From positions 91,866 to 155,865 of the forward strand of contig NZ_RFSK01000006.1 in NCBI RefSeq assembly GCF_009923995.1: a DNA stretch of 64,000 bases, read 5' to 3'. Positions 7,693-17,307 of this stretch are shown one piece after another. The stretch comes from Janthinobacterium sp. (GTDB taxonomy: Bacteria; Pseudomonadota; Gammaproteobacteria; Burkholderiales; Burkholderiaceae_D). The notes beneath the pieces are model-generated. The model made no database searches. It was given only the letters and a program-made list of their open reading frames with translations, and had not been told where the DNA came from. The translations under genes were made by a program, and so were the position numbers. Position 1 is the stretch's first letter; every line of letters begins with the position of its first letter.

Positions 7693-10642
7693 ACTGGCAG
7701 GCCTCGCATTCCTCGAAACCGTCGTCACCCGGACGCAGGTAGCAGGCTTCGCCATCGGCGTCGTCCGCTGCCGCGGCCACCACGGGCGCCACGGCCACGG
7801 CTGCTGCCGCCACGACCGCCGCCTGGGCACTCTGCGCGCTGGCCGACATGCCGCCATCGACTGCCACGGCGTTCAGGGCGCCGGTACGCGAGGTCGATTT
7901 CTCCATGTGGGTGGCGGCGATGGTACGCAGGTAGTAGGTGGTTTTCAGGCCACGCAGCCATGCCAGCTTGTAGGTCTCGTCCAGCTTCTTGCCGGAAGCG
8001 CCAGCCATGTAGATGTTCAGCGACTGGGCCTGGTCGATCCACTTCTGGCGACGCGAAGCCGCTTCCACCAGCCAGCTTGGCGACACTTCGAAGGCCGTGG
8101 CGTAGATATCGCGCAGGTCTTGCGGGATGCGGTCGATCTTCACCAGCGAGCCGTCGAAGTACTTCAGGTCGGAGATCATGACTTCATCCCACAGGTCGCG
8201 CGCCTTCAGGTCGCGCACCAGGTAGCCGTTGATCTCGGTGAATTCGCCCGACAGGTTCGATTTCACGTACAGGTTCTGGAACGTCGGCTCGATACAGGCC
8301 GACACGCCGATGATGTTCGAGATCGTCGCCGTCGGGGCGATCGCCACGCAGTTCGAGTTGCGCATGCCGAACTTGGCGATGCGTTCGCGCACCGGAGTCC
8401 AGTCCATGGCCGACGAGGAATCGACTTCCAGGTAGCCGCCGCGCTCTTCGGCCAGCAGTTTCACCGAGTCTTGCGGCAGGATGCCGCGGTCCCACAGCGA
8501 ACCGGCGTACGATTCATAGCGGCCGCGCTCTTCGGCCAGTTCCGTCGACGCCAGGTAGGCGTAGTAGCAGACGGCTTCCATCGAGGTGTCGGCAAACGAC
8601 ACGGCGGCGTCCGAGGCGAACGGCACGCGCATCATGTGCAGGCAGTCCTGGAAGCCCATCACGCCCATGCCGACCGGACGGTGGCGCATGTTCGAATTGC
8701 GCGCCTTCTCCACGGCGTAGTAATTGATGTCGATGACGTTGTCGAGCATGCGCATGGCGGTGCGGATGGTCTTGGACAGCTTGACGTGATCGAGCTTGCC
8801 TTCCTTCATGTGTGCCGGCAGGTTCACGGAACCGAGGTTGCAGACGGCGATTTCGTCAGGACCCGTGTTCAGGGTGATTTCCGTGCACAGGTTCGAGCTG
8901 TGGACGACGCCGACGTGCGACTGCGGGCTGCGGATGTTGCAAGGGTCCTTGAACGTGATCCATGGATGGCCCGTTTCAAACAGCATCGACAGCATCTTGC
9001 GCCACAGGTCCAGCGCCTGGACCTTCTTGAAGACGCGGATTTCGCCGGCGGCAGCCTTGGCTTCGTAGCCCAGGTAAGCCTGTTCAAAGGCCTTGCCGAC
9101 CTTGTCGTGCAGGTCTGGCGTGTCCGACGGCGAGAACAGGGTCCAATCGCCTTTTTCCATGACACGCTTCATGAACATGTCGGGAATCCAGTTCGCCGTG
9201 TTCATGTCGTGCGTGCGGCGGCGGTCGTCGCCCGTGTTTTTGCGCAGGTCGAGGAATTCCTCGATATCCATGTGCCAGGTTTCCAGGTAGGCGCAGACGG
9301 CGCCCTTGCGCTTGCCGCCCTGGTTGACTGCCACGGCCGTGTCGTTCACTACTTTCAGGAACGGCACCACGCCTTGCGACTTGCCGTTGGTACCCTTGAT
9401 GTGGGCGCCCAGGGCGCGCACCGGCGTCCAGTCGTTGCCCAGGCCGCCGGCGAACTTGGCCAGCAGCGCGTTGTCCTTGATGGCGTCGTAGATGCCTTCC
9501 AGGTCATCGGAGACGGTGCTCAGGTAGCACGACGACAGCTGCGAGCGCAGGGTGCCCGAGTTGAACAGGGTCGGGGTCGAGCTCATGAAGTCGAACGAGG
9601 ACAGCAGGCTGTAGAACTCGATGGCGCGCGCTTCGCGGTCCGCCTCGTTCAGCGCCAGGCCCATGGCCACGCGCATATAGAACGCTTGCGGCATTTCGAT
9701 GCGCACGTCCTGGATGTGCAGGAAGTAGCGGTCATACAGGGTTTGCAGGCCGATGTAGCCAAACTGCAAGTCGCGGTCGGCCACGATGGCTTTGGCCAGG
9801 CGCTCCAGGTCGAAGCTGGCGAGTACCGGGTTCAGCAGCTCGGCGGCGATACCCTTGGCGATGTATTGGGGGAAATATGTCAGGTATTCGGCGGCAGCGG
9901 CCGCTTGCGGCACTTCCTTGCCGAACACTTCCTTGCGCACCGTGTGCAGCAGGATGCGGGCCGTGACCTGGCTGTAGGCCGGGTCTTTTTCCATCAGCGC
10001 GCGCGCCGCCAGGATGGCCGACTTGTGCAGCTCTTCGACGGGCACGCCGTCGTACAGGTTCTTCACCGTTTCGGCCAGGATGGCGTCGGCATCGACGTGC
10101 TTTTCCAGGCCGGCGCAGGCGGCGTTGATCAGGTCACGCACTTCCTGCATGTCCAGCAGGCGGCGCACGCCGTTGTCCAGCACGTTCAGTTGCGGTGCGG
10201 AAACTTGCGCGGAGGCGCCCTGCGCTTCCTTCTGCAGGCGGCGCTCTTCCATGTGCTTGGCACGGTACAGCACGTAGGCACGCGCCACGTCATGCTCGCC
10301 CGAACGCATCAGCGACAGTTCCACCTGGTCTTGCACGTCTTCGATATGGAAGGTGCCGCCGCCCGGATGGCGACGCACCAGCGCGGCGACGACACCGTCC
10401 GTCAATTGTTCCACCAGTTCGCGGATGCGGGCCGAAGCGGCGCCCTGGCCGCCGTTAACGGCCAAAAACGCCTTGGTCATGGCGATGGCGATCTTCGAAG
10501 GCTCAAATGCCACCACCGCACCGTTGCGGCGGATGATGCGATAGTCGCCCAAGGCCGCGCCCGTACTCGCCACGCTGTTGGCCGCGCCTGGCGCTGGCGA
10601 TACTGGCGTTGGATGGATGGAAATATCTTGAGGTGATTGCAT
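7691..10642 (-). CDS. nrdA: Class Ia ribonucleotide reductase, alpha subunit
   Basis: NrdA is the catalytic subunit that reduces ribonucleoside diphosphates. The 983-residue product is longer than the 761 residues of the E. coli protein. An ATP-cone allosteric domain lies at about 34-130 (RIIRRNGAVVAFEPSKI), followed by a longer linker. Key residues are visible: C372 (SSC), N584-C586-E588 in NLCTEI with the thiyl-radical Cys, C601 in AVCNLGSVNL, and the Tyr pair in TTYYLRT. The C-terminal shuttle cysteines form CEAC at 979-982. It is the first gene of the nrdAB unit. Two NrdR boxes lie upstream, so it is probably under NrdR control. Confidence 0.96.
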   Translation of the reverse strand: MQSPQDISIHPTPVSPAPGAANSVASTGAALGDYRIIRRNGAVVAFEPSKIAIAMTKAFLAVNGGQGAASARIRELVEQLTDGVVAALVRRHPGGGTFHIEDVQDQVELSLMRSGEHDVARAYVLYRAKHMEERRLQKEAQGASAQVSAPQLNVLDNGVRRLLDMQEVRDLINAACAGLEKHVDADAILAETVKNLYDGVPVEELHKSAILAARALMEKDPAYSQVTARILLHTVRKEVFGKEVPQAAAAAEYLTYFPQYIAKGIAAELLNPVLASFDLERLAKAIVADRDLQFGYIGLQTLYDRYFLHIQDVRIEMPQAFYMRVAMGLALNEADREARAIEFYSLLSSFDFMSSTPTLFNSGTLRSQLSSCYLSTVSDDLEGIYDAIKDNALLAKFAGGLGNDWTPVRALGAHIKGTNGKSQGVVPFLKVVNDTAVAVNQGGKRKGAVCAYLETWHMDIEEFLDLRKNTGDDRRRTHDMNTANWIPDMFMKRVMEKGDWTLFSPSDTPDLHDKVGKAFEQAYLGYEAKAAAGEIRVFKKVQALDLWRKMLSMLFETGHPWITFKDPCNIRSPQSHVGVVHSSNLCTEITLNTGPDEIAVCNLGSVNLPAHMKEGKLDHVKLSKTIRTAMRMLDNVIDINYYAVEKARNSNMRHRPVGMGVMGFQDCLHMMRVPFASDAAVSFADTSMEAVCYYAYLASTELAEERGRYESYAGSLWDRGILPQDSVKLLAEERGGYLEVDSSSAMDWTPVRERIAKFGMRNSNCVAIAPTATISNIIGVSACIEPTFQNLYVKSNLSGEFTEINGYLVRDLKARDLWDEVMISDLKYFDGSLVKIDRIPQDLRDIYATAFEVSPSWLVEAASRRQKWIDQAQSLNIYMAGASGKKLDETYKLAWLRGLKTTYYLRTIAATHMEKSTSRTGALNAVAVDGGMSASAQSAQAAVVAAAAVAVAPVVAAAADDADGEACYLRPGDDGFEECEACQ

Positions 10643-10898
10643 TGAAGCTCCCGTTGTCAGCTAAAGTCAGCCTGCAGTTTTGCTGCCGCGTGTGTGGTTG
10701 AATAGAACGCCCGATGGTCAGGGTTTCTTCAGGTAATTTTTATTGCCAAATAGTAAATAATGCACAGTCAGAATTCATATCGCCAACCTTGGCTGCCGGC
10801 TGGCGGAAAACACGATCAAGGGTGATGAACCGCCAGTTCCAATTGCCACAACAGCAAGAAGGTTAGCTTTGATAATAATTCTGGAAACGTCTGAGATG

Positions 10899-10945
10899 GC
10901 ACTACATATAGTCATTAAATCCAAGTTCTGCACTAATTGTAGTGC
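10899..10945 (-). promoter_or_regulatory. Pair of NrdR boxes upstream of nrdA
   Basis: Two 16-bp near-palindromes, GCACTACATATAGTCA (10899-10914) and GCACTAATTGTAGTGC (10930-10945), start 31 bp apart. This is the usual NrdR arrangement (consensus ACACTATATATAGTGT, about three helix turns apart). They lie in the 384-bp gap before nrdA, where NrdR would repress when dATP/ATP is plentiful. Confidence 0.8.
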
Positions 10946-11026
10946 CCATCGAAAGGCGATGCAATAGTTTTCCGGCATCGGCCGGTGTAATTTTTTGTAC
11001 TTTCTTCTACGATTTCGGTTGACTTT

Positions 11027-11638
11027 TCAGGGTGGCGGCGGGAAGCCCAATGCCCGCGTAGTAAGCGCTAACGCAGGCTGCTCGCGCACGGTTTCCAACC
11101 AGATTTCCTGGTAGAAATTCCAGTCAAAAAACGGTCCCGGATCGGTCTTCCTTCCCGGTGCGATATGCTCATGCCCACGCACCTGGCCCAGTCCGTAGCG
11201 GGCCACCAGCGCCGCCGTCAGCGCTGCCAGCACGTAGTATTGTCGCGGCTGGAAGGGGACAAAGTCCGAGCCTTCCATTTCGATACCGACGGAATAGCCA
11301 TTGCACTGCGGGCGTCCCTCAAATATGGACGTACCGGCATGCCAGGCACGCTGGTCAGCCGAAACATATTGCAACAGCGCACCATCGCGCCGCACAAAAA
11401 AGTGCGCCGAGACCTGCAAACCACGCAGGTCGGCAAAAGAAGGATCGGCATTATAATCTACCCGGCCGGTAAACAAGTCCGACACATGCGGCCCGCCGAA
11501 GCGCCCCCCGGGGAGGCTGATGTTATGGATCACCAGCAAATCGACGTGCGCACCTTCCGGGCGGGCATCGTGGTAGGGCGAGTCGTAGCGCACCGCGCCA
11601 TCGCACCAGCCATCGTCATCTATCTTCCATGTCGTCAT
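11027..11638 (-). CDS. ampD: 1,6-anhydro-N-acetylmuramyl-L-alanine amidase AmpD
   Basis: AmpD removes the peptide from anhydro-muropeptides in the cytoplasm during peptidoglycan recycling; in many bacteria it indirectly sets AmpC beta-lactamase level. The 203-residue product has the Amidase_2 fold. Likely zinc ligands are the His in LLVIHNIS near residue 38, and the second His and the Asp in GHEHIAPGRKTDPG. VGIEMEGSD carries the catalytic Glu. The start ATG at 11638 (MTTWKIDDD) is preceded by CAGGAG; a TTG one codon upstream is less likely. It overlaps the end of the regulator gene by 23 bp. Confidence 0.93.
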   Translation of the reverse strand: MTTWKIDDDGWCDGAVRYDSPYHDARPEGAHVDLLVIHNISLPGGRFGGPHVSDLFTGRVDYNADPSFADLRGLQVSAHFFVRRDGALLQYVSADQRAWHAGTSIFEGRPQCNGYSVGIEMEGSDFVPFQPRQYYVLAALTAALVARYGLGQVRGHEHIAPGRKTDPGPFFDWNFYQEIWLETVREQPALALTTRALGFPPPP

Positions 11639-12701
11639 CAAACCGGGGCTCCTGTATCGCCAACTTCTGCATTCTGTAACGCAACTGACGCACGCTGATG
11701 CCCAATTGCCTTGCCGCCCGTATGCGGTGATAGCGTTCCCGCACCAGTGCCTGCATGATCATTTCCCGCTCGACCTGGCACAAGTAGCGTGCCAGCGGCA
11801 AGACCGGCGCCATGCTGCGCGGCGGCATCCCGGGCAGCGACAATTGCCGCTCCGGCACGACCGGCGCCGCGCGCAACGGCGTGACACTAGCCACGCAAGG
11901 CAAGCCCAGGTCGTCGGGCGTGATCACGCCGCCATCGGCAAAGGCCAGCGCCCGCTCCAGCAGGTTTTCCAGTTCGCGCACGTTGCCCGGGAACGCGTAT
12001 TGGCGCAAGGCGTCCAGCACCGGCGGCGCCAGGCGCACGCCTTGCCGTGGCGCCAGACGCGCCAGGATTGCCTCACATAATACCTGCAGATCACCAAGCC
12101 GTTCACGCAGCGGCGGCACGGCCAGCTCGATCACGTTGAGCCGGTAATACAGATCCTGGCGAAAGGTGCGCGCCGCCACGCCCCGTGCCAGGCCATGCTG
12201 GCTGGCGCACAGGATGCGCACGTCAACGGCCTCGTCCCTGCTGCCGCCCAGCTTGCGCACGCGGCGCTCCTGCAGCGCGCGCAGCAGCTTGACTTGCATG
12301 GCCAGCGGCAAGTCGTCGACCTCGTCGAGCAGCAGGCTGCCGCCGTGCGCCGCCTGGAACAGGCCTTCGCGCTCATGCAGGGCGCCCGTATAGGCGCCCT
12401 GGCGGCAGCCAAAGAACTCCGCCTCCATCAGCGCGTCGGGAATGGCACCGCAATTGACGGCAATGAACGGGAAGCGGGCGCGCGGGCCTTGCGTATGGAT
12501 GGCACGCGCCGCCAGTTCCTTGCCGCTGCCGGACTCGCCGCGGATGGCCACCGGCGCGCCGCAGCGGGCAATGCGGTTCACTTGCGCCCGCAGCGCCTGC
12601 ATGGCGGCTGAATTGCCGATCAGTTGTGGCGCCGGCGGCATGCCGCAGGCGGCTGTCTCGCCGGTGGCGGCCGCGGTACGTGAGCTGCTGGGGCTGTGCA
12701 T
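11616..12701 (-). CDS. Sigma-54-dependent transcriptional activator without receiver domain
   Basis: A 361-residue enhancer-binding protein. After a short N-terminal region the AAA+ domain carries Walker A GESGSGKE (near residue 55), the sigma-54 contact loop as GAYTGA instead of the usual GAFTGA, and Walker B LLLDEVDDLP. It ends with a Fis-type helix-turn-helix (IRAARQLGISVRQLRYRMQKL). It has no response-regulator or GAF domain, so it resembles PspF in layout. Its target genes are unknown. The stop lies inside the start of ampD, so the two are coupled. Confidence 0.88.
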   Translation of the reverse strand: MHSPSSSRTAAATGETAACGMPPAPQLIGNSAAMQALRAQVNRIARCGAPVAIRGESGSGKELAARAIHTQGPRARFPFIAVNCGAIPDALMEAEFFGCRQGAYTGALHEREGLFQAAHGGSLLLDEVDDLPLAMQVKLLRALQERRVRKLGGSRDEAVDVRILCASQHGLARGVAARTFRQDLYYRLNVIELAVPPLRERLGDLQVLCEAILARLAPRQGVRLAPPVLDALRQYAFPGNVRELENLLERALAFADGGVITPDDLGLPCVASVTPLRAAPVVPERQLSLPGMPPRSMAPVLPLARYLCQVEREMIMQALVRERYHRIRAARQLGISVRQLRYRMQKLAIQEPRFDDDMEDR

Positions 12702-12828
12702 GAGGCTAGCCTTTCTGCGATGGCGACCGGAGCCGCTTACTGCAGATGCTACGCCTGGCGGGCAAGGAGGGGATGTACGATACGGATGAGCAATGCGGGA
12801 TGAGCAATGCTGCGCGTGCGCACCCTGT

Positions 12829-13089
12829 TTACAAGGTGGCGTGCGCGTGGCTGCAGTAATCGTGGCCCTTGGCCTGCACGTTTTCGGACGCCGGGTAATA
12901 GACGCCGCAATGGGCGCAGCACAGCATCAGCTCGGCATCAGGCAATTCCTGCGGCCGCACGGGCGGCGTAAACGGGTTCGGCCGCTGCTGCTGTTGCGCC
13001 CGGGCACGCTGCTGCATGCCGCGGATCTTGCTGCGGATAGCAAACAGCACCAGAAACACCAGCGCCAGCCAGAATAAAACACGTGTCAT
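12829..13089 (-). CDS. PP0621 family small zinc-finger membrane protein
   Basis: An 86-residue protein with one N-terminal membrane segment (residues 3-17), a Gln-rich linker, and a C-terminal Cys/His cluster (CCAHC and YCSHAH) that probably binds zinc. It matches the PP0621 family as I know it. The function is unknown. It overlaps the ypjD-like gene by four bases and is probably in its operon. Confidence 0.85.
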   Translation of the reverse strand: MTRVLFWLALVFLVLFAIRSKIRGMQQRARAQQQQRPNPFTPPVRPQELPDAELMLCCAHCGVYYPASENVQAKGHDYCSHAHATL

Positions 13090-13889
13090 GCGAATCCTCG
13101 GTGTAAAACCACTTCAAGTACAAAACGGCTGCCGACATAGGCCAGCAGCAAGGTAGCAAAACCGGCCAGTGTAAAGCTCAGGGCCGTCTTGCCGCGCCAG
13201 CCGCGGAAGCGCCGGCCCGCCAGCAGCGAGGCAAACAGCAGCCACGACAGCATGGTGAACACCGACTTGTGATCCCAGTTCAGGGCCTTGCCAAACAATT
13301 GCTCGGAAAAAACGATGCCCGACAACACCGTCAGGCTGAGCAGGATGAATCCCAGGCCGATCATGCGGAACAGCAGCTTTTCCATCGTCAGCAGGGCCGG
13401 CAGCTGGTCCAGCGCGCTGCCGATGAAGCCACGGCTTTCGCTGCGTGTATGCAGACGCGATTCCTGCAGTGCCATCAGCACGGCATGAAAGGCGGCGATC
13501 GTCAGGGTGCTGTAGGCCAGCACGGCCACGGCGATATGCCAGCCGAAGATGGCCGACTTGCCTTCCATGCTGACCTGGCTGCCGGGAAAGGCCCAGGCCA
13601 GGCCGATGGCGATGACGGCGCTGGGCATGACCATGCGACGCAAGCCGTCCAGGCTGAAATTGCGGTTCTCTATCCAGTACGCCCCCACCGACACCCACAG
13701 CGCGGCCGACAGCATGGCGGAAAAGCCGAAACGCAAGGTGCCCGGCGCCATCAGGTCGAACCACAGGGTGGCGGCATGCGCCAGCCACGCCACGCCCGTC
13801 AGGCCGGCGATGAGCCTGGCGCGGGTAGAGGGAAGCACGGCACACGCCGCATACAGGAGAGCGGCAATGAGAAAGAAATAGGTCTGCAT
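13086..13889 (-). CDS. ypjD: Cytochrome c assembly (CcsA/YpjD-type) membrane protein
   Basis: The 267-residue product has about eight membrane segments and the CcsA/CcmC-like core with FGWHIAVAVLAYS and the NWDHKSVFTMLSW His-containing stretch. In E. coli and many proteobacteria the homologue lies beside ffh. Here ffh is about 9 kb away, with an iron-uptake block in between. The role is not settled; a part in heme or cytochrome handling is assumed from the domain. Confidence 0.85.
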   Translation of the reverse strand: MQTYFFLIAALLYAACAVLPSTRARLIAGLTGVAWLAHAATLWFDLMAPGTLRFGFSAMLSAALWVSVGAYWIENRNFSLDGLRRMVMPSAVIAIGLAWAFPGSQVSMEGKSAIFGWHIAVAVLAYSTLTIAAFHAVLMALQESRLHTRSESRGFIGSALDQLPALLTMEKLLFRMIGLGFILLSLTVLSGIVFSEQLFGKALNWDHKSVFTMLSWLLFASLLAGRRFRGWRGKTALSFTLAGFATLLLAYVGSRFVLEVVLHRGFA

Positions 13890-14058
13890 AGTTTAAGTTT
13901 ACACCATAGCCGGCAAGCGCGATTCAAGCGTCGGCATGGGCAGCAGGCCCATTCGCCAATGCAAGCCTGCCATGATATCGTGCCTGAGGCCGGACGGGGT
14001 GGCGCGCCCTCAAGATTTCAGCAATCTTTCGCGCCGCCTCACTATATTAGTGTGCCGC

Positions 14059-14088
14059 AAAAAAATGATGGCCCGCTTAAGCGGGCCA
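14059..14088 (-). terminator. Rho-independent terminator of the solute-binding protein gene
   Basis: Perfect palindrome TGGCCCGC TTAA GCGGGCCA (14069-14088). On the minus strand the stem is followed by CA and then a T-run (14065-14059). It lies 23 bp after the stop of the binding-protein gene. Confidence 0.85.
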
Positions 14089-14111
14089 CCGGACACTGCG
14101 GCAGGCGAGCC

Positions 14112-15095
14112 TTACTTGACGTTCAGGCTTTTCTTGGCCTGCTCCAGCAAATCCGTCTTGACCCAGTCCTTGGCCACGGGCGGCTTCGCCATGCGGCCCA
14201 CGCCCGTTTTCACCATCACGTCGGTAGTTACCTGGATATGCTCGGGCGTGATGTCATACGAATACGGCGAATTGCTGATCGCATCGTCGAAGTCGTCCTT
14301 CGTGATCTGGCCGCGGAACACCACTTCGCGCACGTATTTTTCCGCCGTTGCCTTGCTGTCAATAAATGTTTTCGTCGCTTCGACGAAGCAGCGCATGAAC
14401 TTTTCCGCCACGGGACGGCGTTCCTTGTAGAATTTTTCCGTCATCACCATGGTACGCACGGGTTCGCCGATCGGCGTGTCGTACGGTTTGATGACTTCCG
14501 TGCCGAAGCCCTTGTTGATGGCCTGCGACGATTGCGGCTCAGACTGCATCATGGCATCGATATTCTTGCCCATCAGCGCCTGGTTCAGGTCGGCATAGGC
14601 AAGGAAGACCAGTTGCACATCCTTGCCCTTGGCTTCGGAATACGTCAGGCCTGCCTGCGACAGTTCGGCCAGCAGCAGCACTTCCTGGATGCCGCCCCGC
14701 GTCACGCCCACGCGCTTGCCCTTCAGATCCTTGACGCTGGTGATTTTTTGTCCCGTGCCACCCACCAGACGTGCGCCTCCCTTGGCAAAGCCGGCCACCA
14801 CATAAATCGGCGCACCGCCGGCGCGGCCGGAAATGGCGGCTTCGGATGCCGTCGCTCCCACGTCCAGCTCGCCCGCGATGATGGCCTGCATCACATCGAG
14901 TCCCTTGGCAAAGATATGCTCCTCCACCTTGATGCCGCACTTGGGCGCGATTTCCTTGATATATGACACGGCACCATAGTGGGCAAATTTCAGGTTGCCC
15001 AGGCGGACGACTTCCTGCGCCTGCACGGCACCCACGCTGAATGCCAGCATGAGGGCAGCGGCGATACCGGTCTTCAAGGTCAATTTTTTATGCAT
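14112..15095 (-). CDS. ABC transporter substrate-binding protein, NMT1/THI5/SsuA-like
   Basis: A 327-residue periplasmic binding protein with a Sec signal peptide ending near AVQA-QE. The start at 15095 (MHKKLTLKTG) is preceded by AGGAGA. The core (KGLDVMQAIIAGELDVGATASEA, split over two stretches; KGKRVGVTRGG) is typical of the NMT1/SsuA family for sulfonates, nitrate or pyrimidine precursors; the ligand is not clear. No permease or ATPase gene is adjacent, so it is an orphan. It has its own terminator. Confidence 0.85.
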   Translation of the reverse strand: MHKKLTLKTGIAAALMLAFSVGAVQAQEVVRLGNLKFAHYGAVSYIKEIAPKCGIKVEEHIFAKGLDVMQAIIAGELDVGATASEAAISGRAGGAPIYVVAGFAKGGARLVGGTGQKITSVKDLKGKRVGVTRGGIQEVLLLAELSQAGLTYSEAKGKDVQLVFLAYADLNQALMGKNIDAMMQSEPQSSQAINKGFGTEVIKPYDTPIGEPVRTMVMTEKFYKERRPVAEKFMRCFVEATKTFIDSKATAEKYVREVVFRGQITKDDFDDAISNSPYSYDITPEHIQVTTDVMVKTGVGRMAKPPVAKDWVKTDLLEQAKKSLNVK

Positions 15096-15303
15096 CGGAT
15101 TCTCCTGTGGTGGTTGGTATGTGCACCCGGCAAAGGGCATGGCAACAAAACACTGCTTTTTTATTATGGGGAGATAGTACCGCGTGTTGGAGCCAGAGCA
15201 ACATTTTTTTGCCGGTAACCGCTTCCGGCAGCCGCCGGGGCGACAGGCAGCGGCTGCCGCCCCGTCATCGCCCCGGCCGGCCCCCCGGGGATCGGGAGTT
15301 CGC

Positions 15304-17307
15304 CTACTGGCCCGCCAGCGCCACCACCGGGTCGAGTCCCGACGCCTTGCGCGCCGGCATGAAGCCGAACACCAGCCCCGTCACCACGGCGCAGGCAAAG
15401 GCGCCGCCGATGGCGCTGAGCGAAAAGATCACGGGAACGTCCCACACCAGCAGCGCGGCGGCGAACGTCACGCCGACCACGATGCCGGCCACGCCGCCCA
15501 CCACCGACACCAGCACGGCCTCGGTGAGGAACTGGCGCAGGATGTCGCGCCGGCGCGCGCCTGTCGCCATGCGGATGCCGATCTCGCGCGTGCGCTCGCG
15601 CACCGTCATCAGCATCACGTTCATGACGCCGATGCCGCCCACCACCAGGGAGACGGCCGCGATCAGGCTGAGCATCATGGTCATGTTGTCCTGCGTGCGC
15701 GCCTCGGCCGCGATCGAGGCGGCCGCATTGCTGATGCCGTAGTCGCGGATGCGGTGGCGCTCGAACATGACGGCGTCGACGGCCTTTTCCGTCTCGGCGA
15801 TGCGCTTCACGTCATCGGCCGCCAGCACGATATAGGTCGGCTCGCGCTGGCCGAAGACGCGGATGCCGGCCGTGGAAAACGGCAGCAGCAGCACGTCATC
15901 CTCGTCCTTGTCGCCCGTCAGCGCGCCCTTCTCGCTCATCACGCCGATCACCTGGAACGGCACGTTGCCGATCAGGATATTCTGCCCCACGGGGTTGGCG
16001 ATGTCGGGCATCAGCTTGTGCGCCAGGCGCCAGCCCAGCACGGCGACGGTGGCCATCTCGCGCTCGTCCTGCTGCGTGAAGAAGCCGCCATGCGCCAGCG
16101 GCCAGGTCTGGATCTGCGGCAGCGCCGCGCCCGTGCCCCGCACATACGTCTGCACGTCCAGGTTGCCATGGCGGATGACCTTGTTGCCGGTGACATTCGG
16201 CAGCACGTGGGAAATGCCGGGCACGCCCTCGAGCGCTTCCAGGTCGGCCAGGGTGATGCTGCGCCCGGGGATGCGCGAACTTTCGCCGATCGACGACATG
16301 TACAGGAGGTTCGAGCCGAAGGCGCCCAGCTGCGCCATCACCTGCTGGCGCGTGCCCAGGCCGATGGCCAGCATGACGATCACGGAAGCGACGCCGATGA
16401 TGATGCCCAGCAGGGTCAAGCCCGTGCGGAAGCGGTTGATCCACATCACGCGCCAGGCGGCGCGCGCCGCGTCGAGCAGTTCCGTGCCCAGCGACGCGCC
16501 CGCATCGTGCGCGGCGCGCGACATGTCCAGCGGCGGCAGGGCCGCTGCCGTGGCGGGAAGGGCGACGGCGCCCGAATCGTCGATGATTTCACCATCGCGT
16601 ATCTCGATCACGCGGCGCGCCTGGGCCGCCACCTTGCGGTCATGCGTGATCAGGATGATGGTGTGGCCCGCGTCGGCCAGTTCGCCCAGCAGGGCCATGA
16701 CTTCGGCGCCGCTGGTGCTGTCGAGCGCCCCCGTCGGTTCATCGGCGAGGATGATGCGCCCGCCGTTCATCAGCGCCCGGGCGATGGAGACCCTCTGCTG
16801 CTGCCCGCCCGACAGCTGGTTCGGACGGTGATCGAGCCTGTCTTTCAATCCCAGGCGCTTGAGCAGCGCTTCGGAGCGGGCGTGGCGGGCGGCTGCCGGC
16901 ATGCCCGCATACAGGGCCGGCACTTCCACGTTTTCGCGCGCCGATTCCGTGGCGATCAGGTGGTAGCCCTGGAAGACGAAGCCGAACGCCTCGCGCCGCA
17001 GCCACGCCAGTTCATCGGGGTTCAGGCTGGCCACGTCCTGGCCGGCGAAGCGGTAGCTGCCGTCGCTGGGGCGGTCCAGGCAGCCCAGCAGATGCATCAG
17101 GGTCGACTTGCCGGAACCGGACGCGCCCACGATGGCGACGAACTCGCCGGCGCCGATGGACAGGGTGACGCCGCGCAGCACTTCCACGGCCGGCGCGCCG
17201 TCATGGCCGCCGTAGCGCTTGCGGATGCCTTGCAATTCAATTAACGGCGCCGCCTGGTCCGGCTGTCCCGCTTGTCCCAGCGACGCGGCCTCGCTCATGG
17301 CACTCAT
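15304..17307 (-). CDS. macB: MacB-family ABC transporter (ATPase fused to permease)
   Basis: MacB works with MacA and a TolC-type outer-membrane channel to export macrolides, lipopeptides or siderophores. The 667-residue product starts with an ATPase domain: Walker [10 protein letters not shown] 61-69, signature LSGGQQQR 165-172, Walker B RIILADE 184-190. One membrane segment follows near 290-315, then a large periplasmic domain, then three more membrane segments with FtsX features and the [18 protein letters not shown] motif. It overlaps macA by ATGA. No tolC-like gene is present in the window. The lengths of this pair and its iron-type neighbours recall the pyoverdine exporter PvdRT. Confidence 0.92.
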   Translation of the reverse strand: MSAMSEAASLGQAGQPDQAAPLIELQGIRKRYGGHDGAPAVEVLRGVTLSIGAGEFVAIVGASGSGKSTLMHLLGCLDRPSDGSYRFAGQDVASLNPDELAWLRREAFGFVFQGYHLIATESARENVEVPALYAGMPAAARHARSEALLKRLGLKDRLDHRPNQLSGGQQQRVSIARALMNGGRIILADEPTGALDSTSGAEVMALLGELADAGHTIILITHDRKVAAQARRVIEIRDGEIIDDSGAVALPATAAALPPLDMSRAAHDAGASLGTELLDAARAAWRVMWINRFRTGLTLLGIIIGVASVIVMLAIGLGTRQQVMAQLGAFGSNLLYMSSIGESSRIPGRSITLADLEALEGVPGISHVLPNVTGNKVIRHGNLDVQTYVRGTGAALPQIQTWPLAHGGFFTQQDEREMATVAVLGWRLAHKLMPDIANPVGQNILIGNVPFQVIGVMSEKGALTGDKDEDDVLLLPFSTAGIRVFGQREPTYIVLAADDVKRIAETEKAVDAVMFERHRIRDYGISNAAASIAAEARTQDNMTMMLSLIAAVSLVVGGIGVMNVMLMTVRERTREIGIRMATGARRRDILRQFLTEAVLVSVVGGVAGIVVGVTFAAALLVWDVPVIFSLSAIGGAFACAVVTGLVFGFMPARKASGLDPVVALAGQ

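Noticed and set aside
7649..10636. 995-codon plus-strand frame opposite nrdA
   Set aside because: It is the mirror of a strongly conserved gene in GC-rich DNA; the His/Arg/Gln-rich product has no domain.
10775..10978. 67-codon minus-strand frame before nrdA
   Set aside because: Overlaps the NrdR boxes and has no ribosome site or homology signs.
14040..14053. CACTATATTAGTG palindrome that resembles an NrdR box
   Set aside because: One base short of the NrdR pattern, single copy, and not in front of a nucleotide reductase gene.
15184..17244. 686-codon plus-strand frame opposite macB
   Set aside because: Shadow frame of macB, rich in His, Gln and Arg, without motifs.
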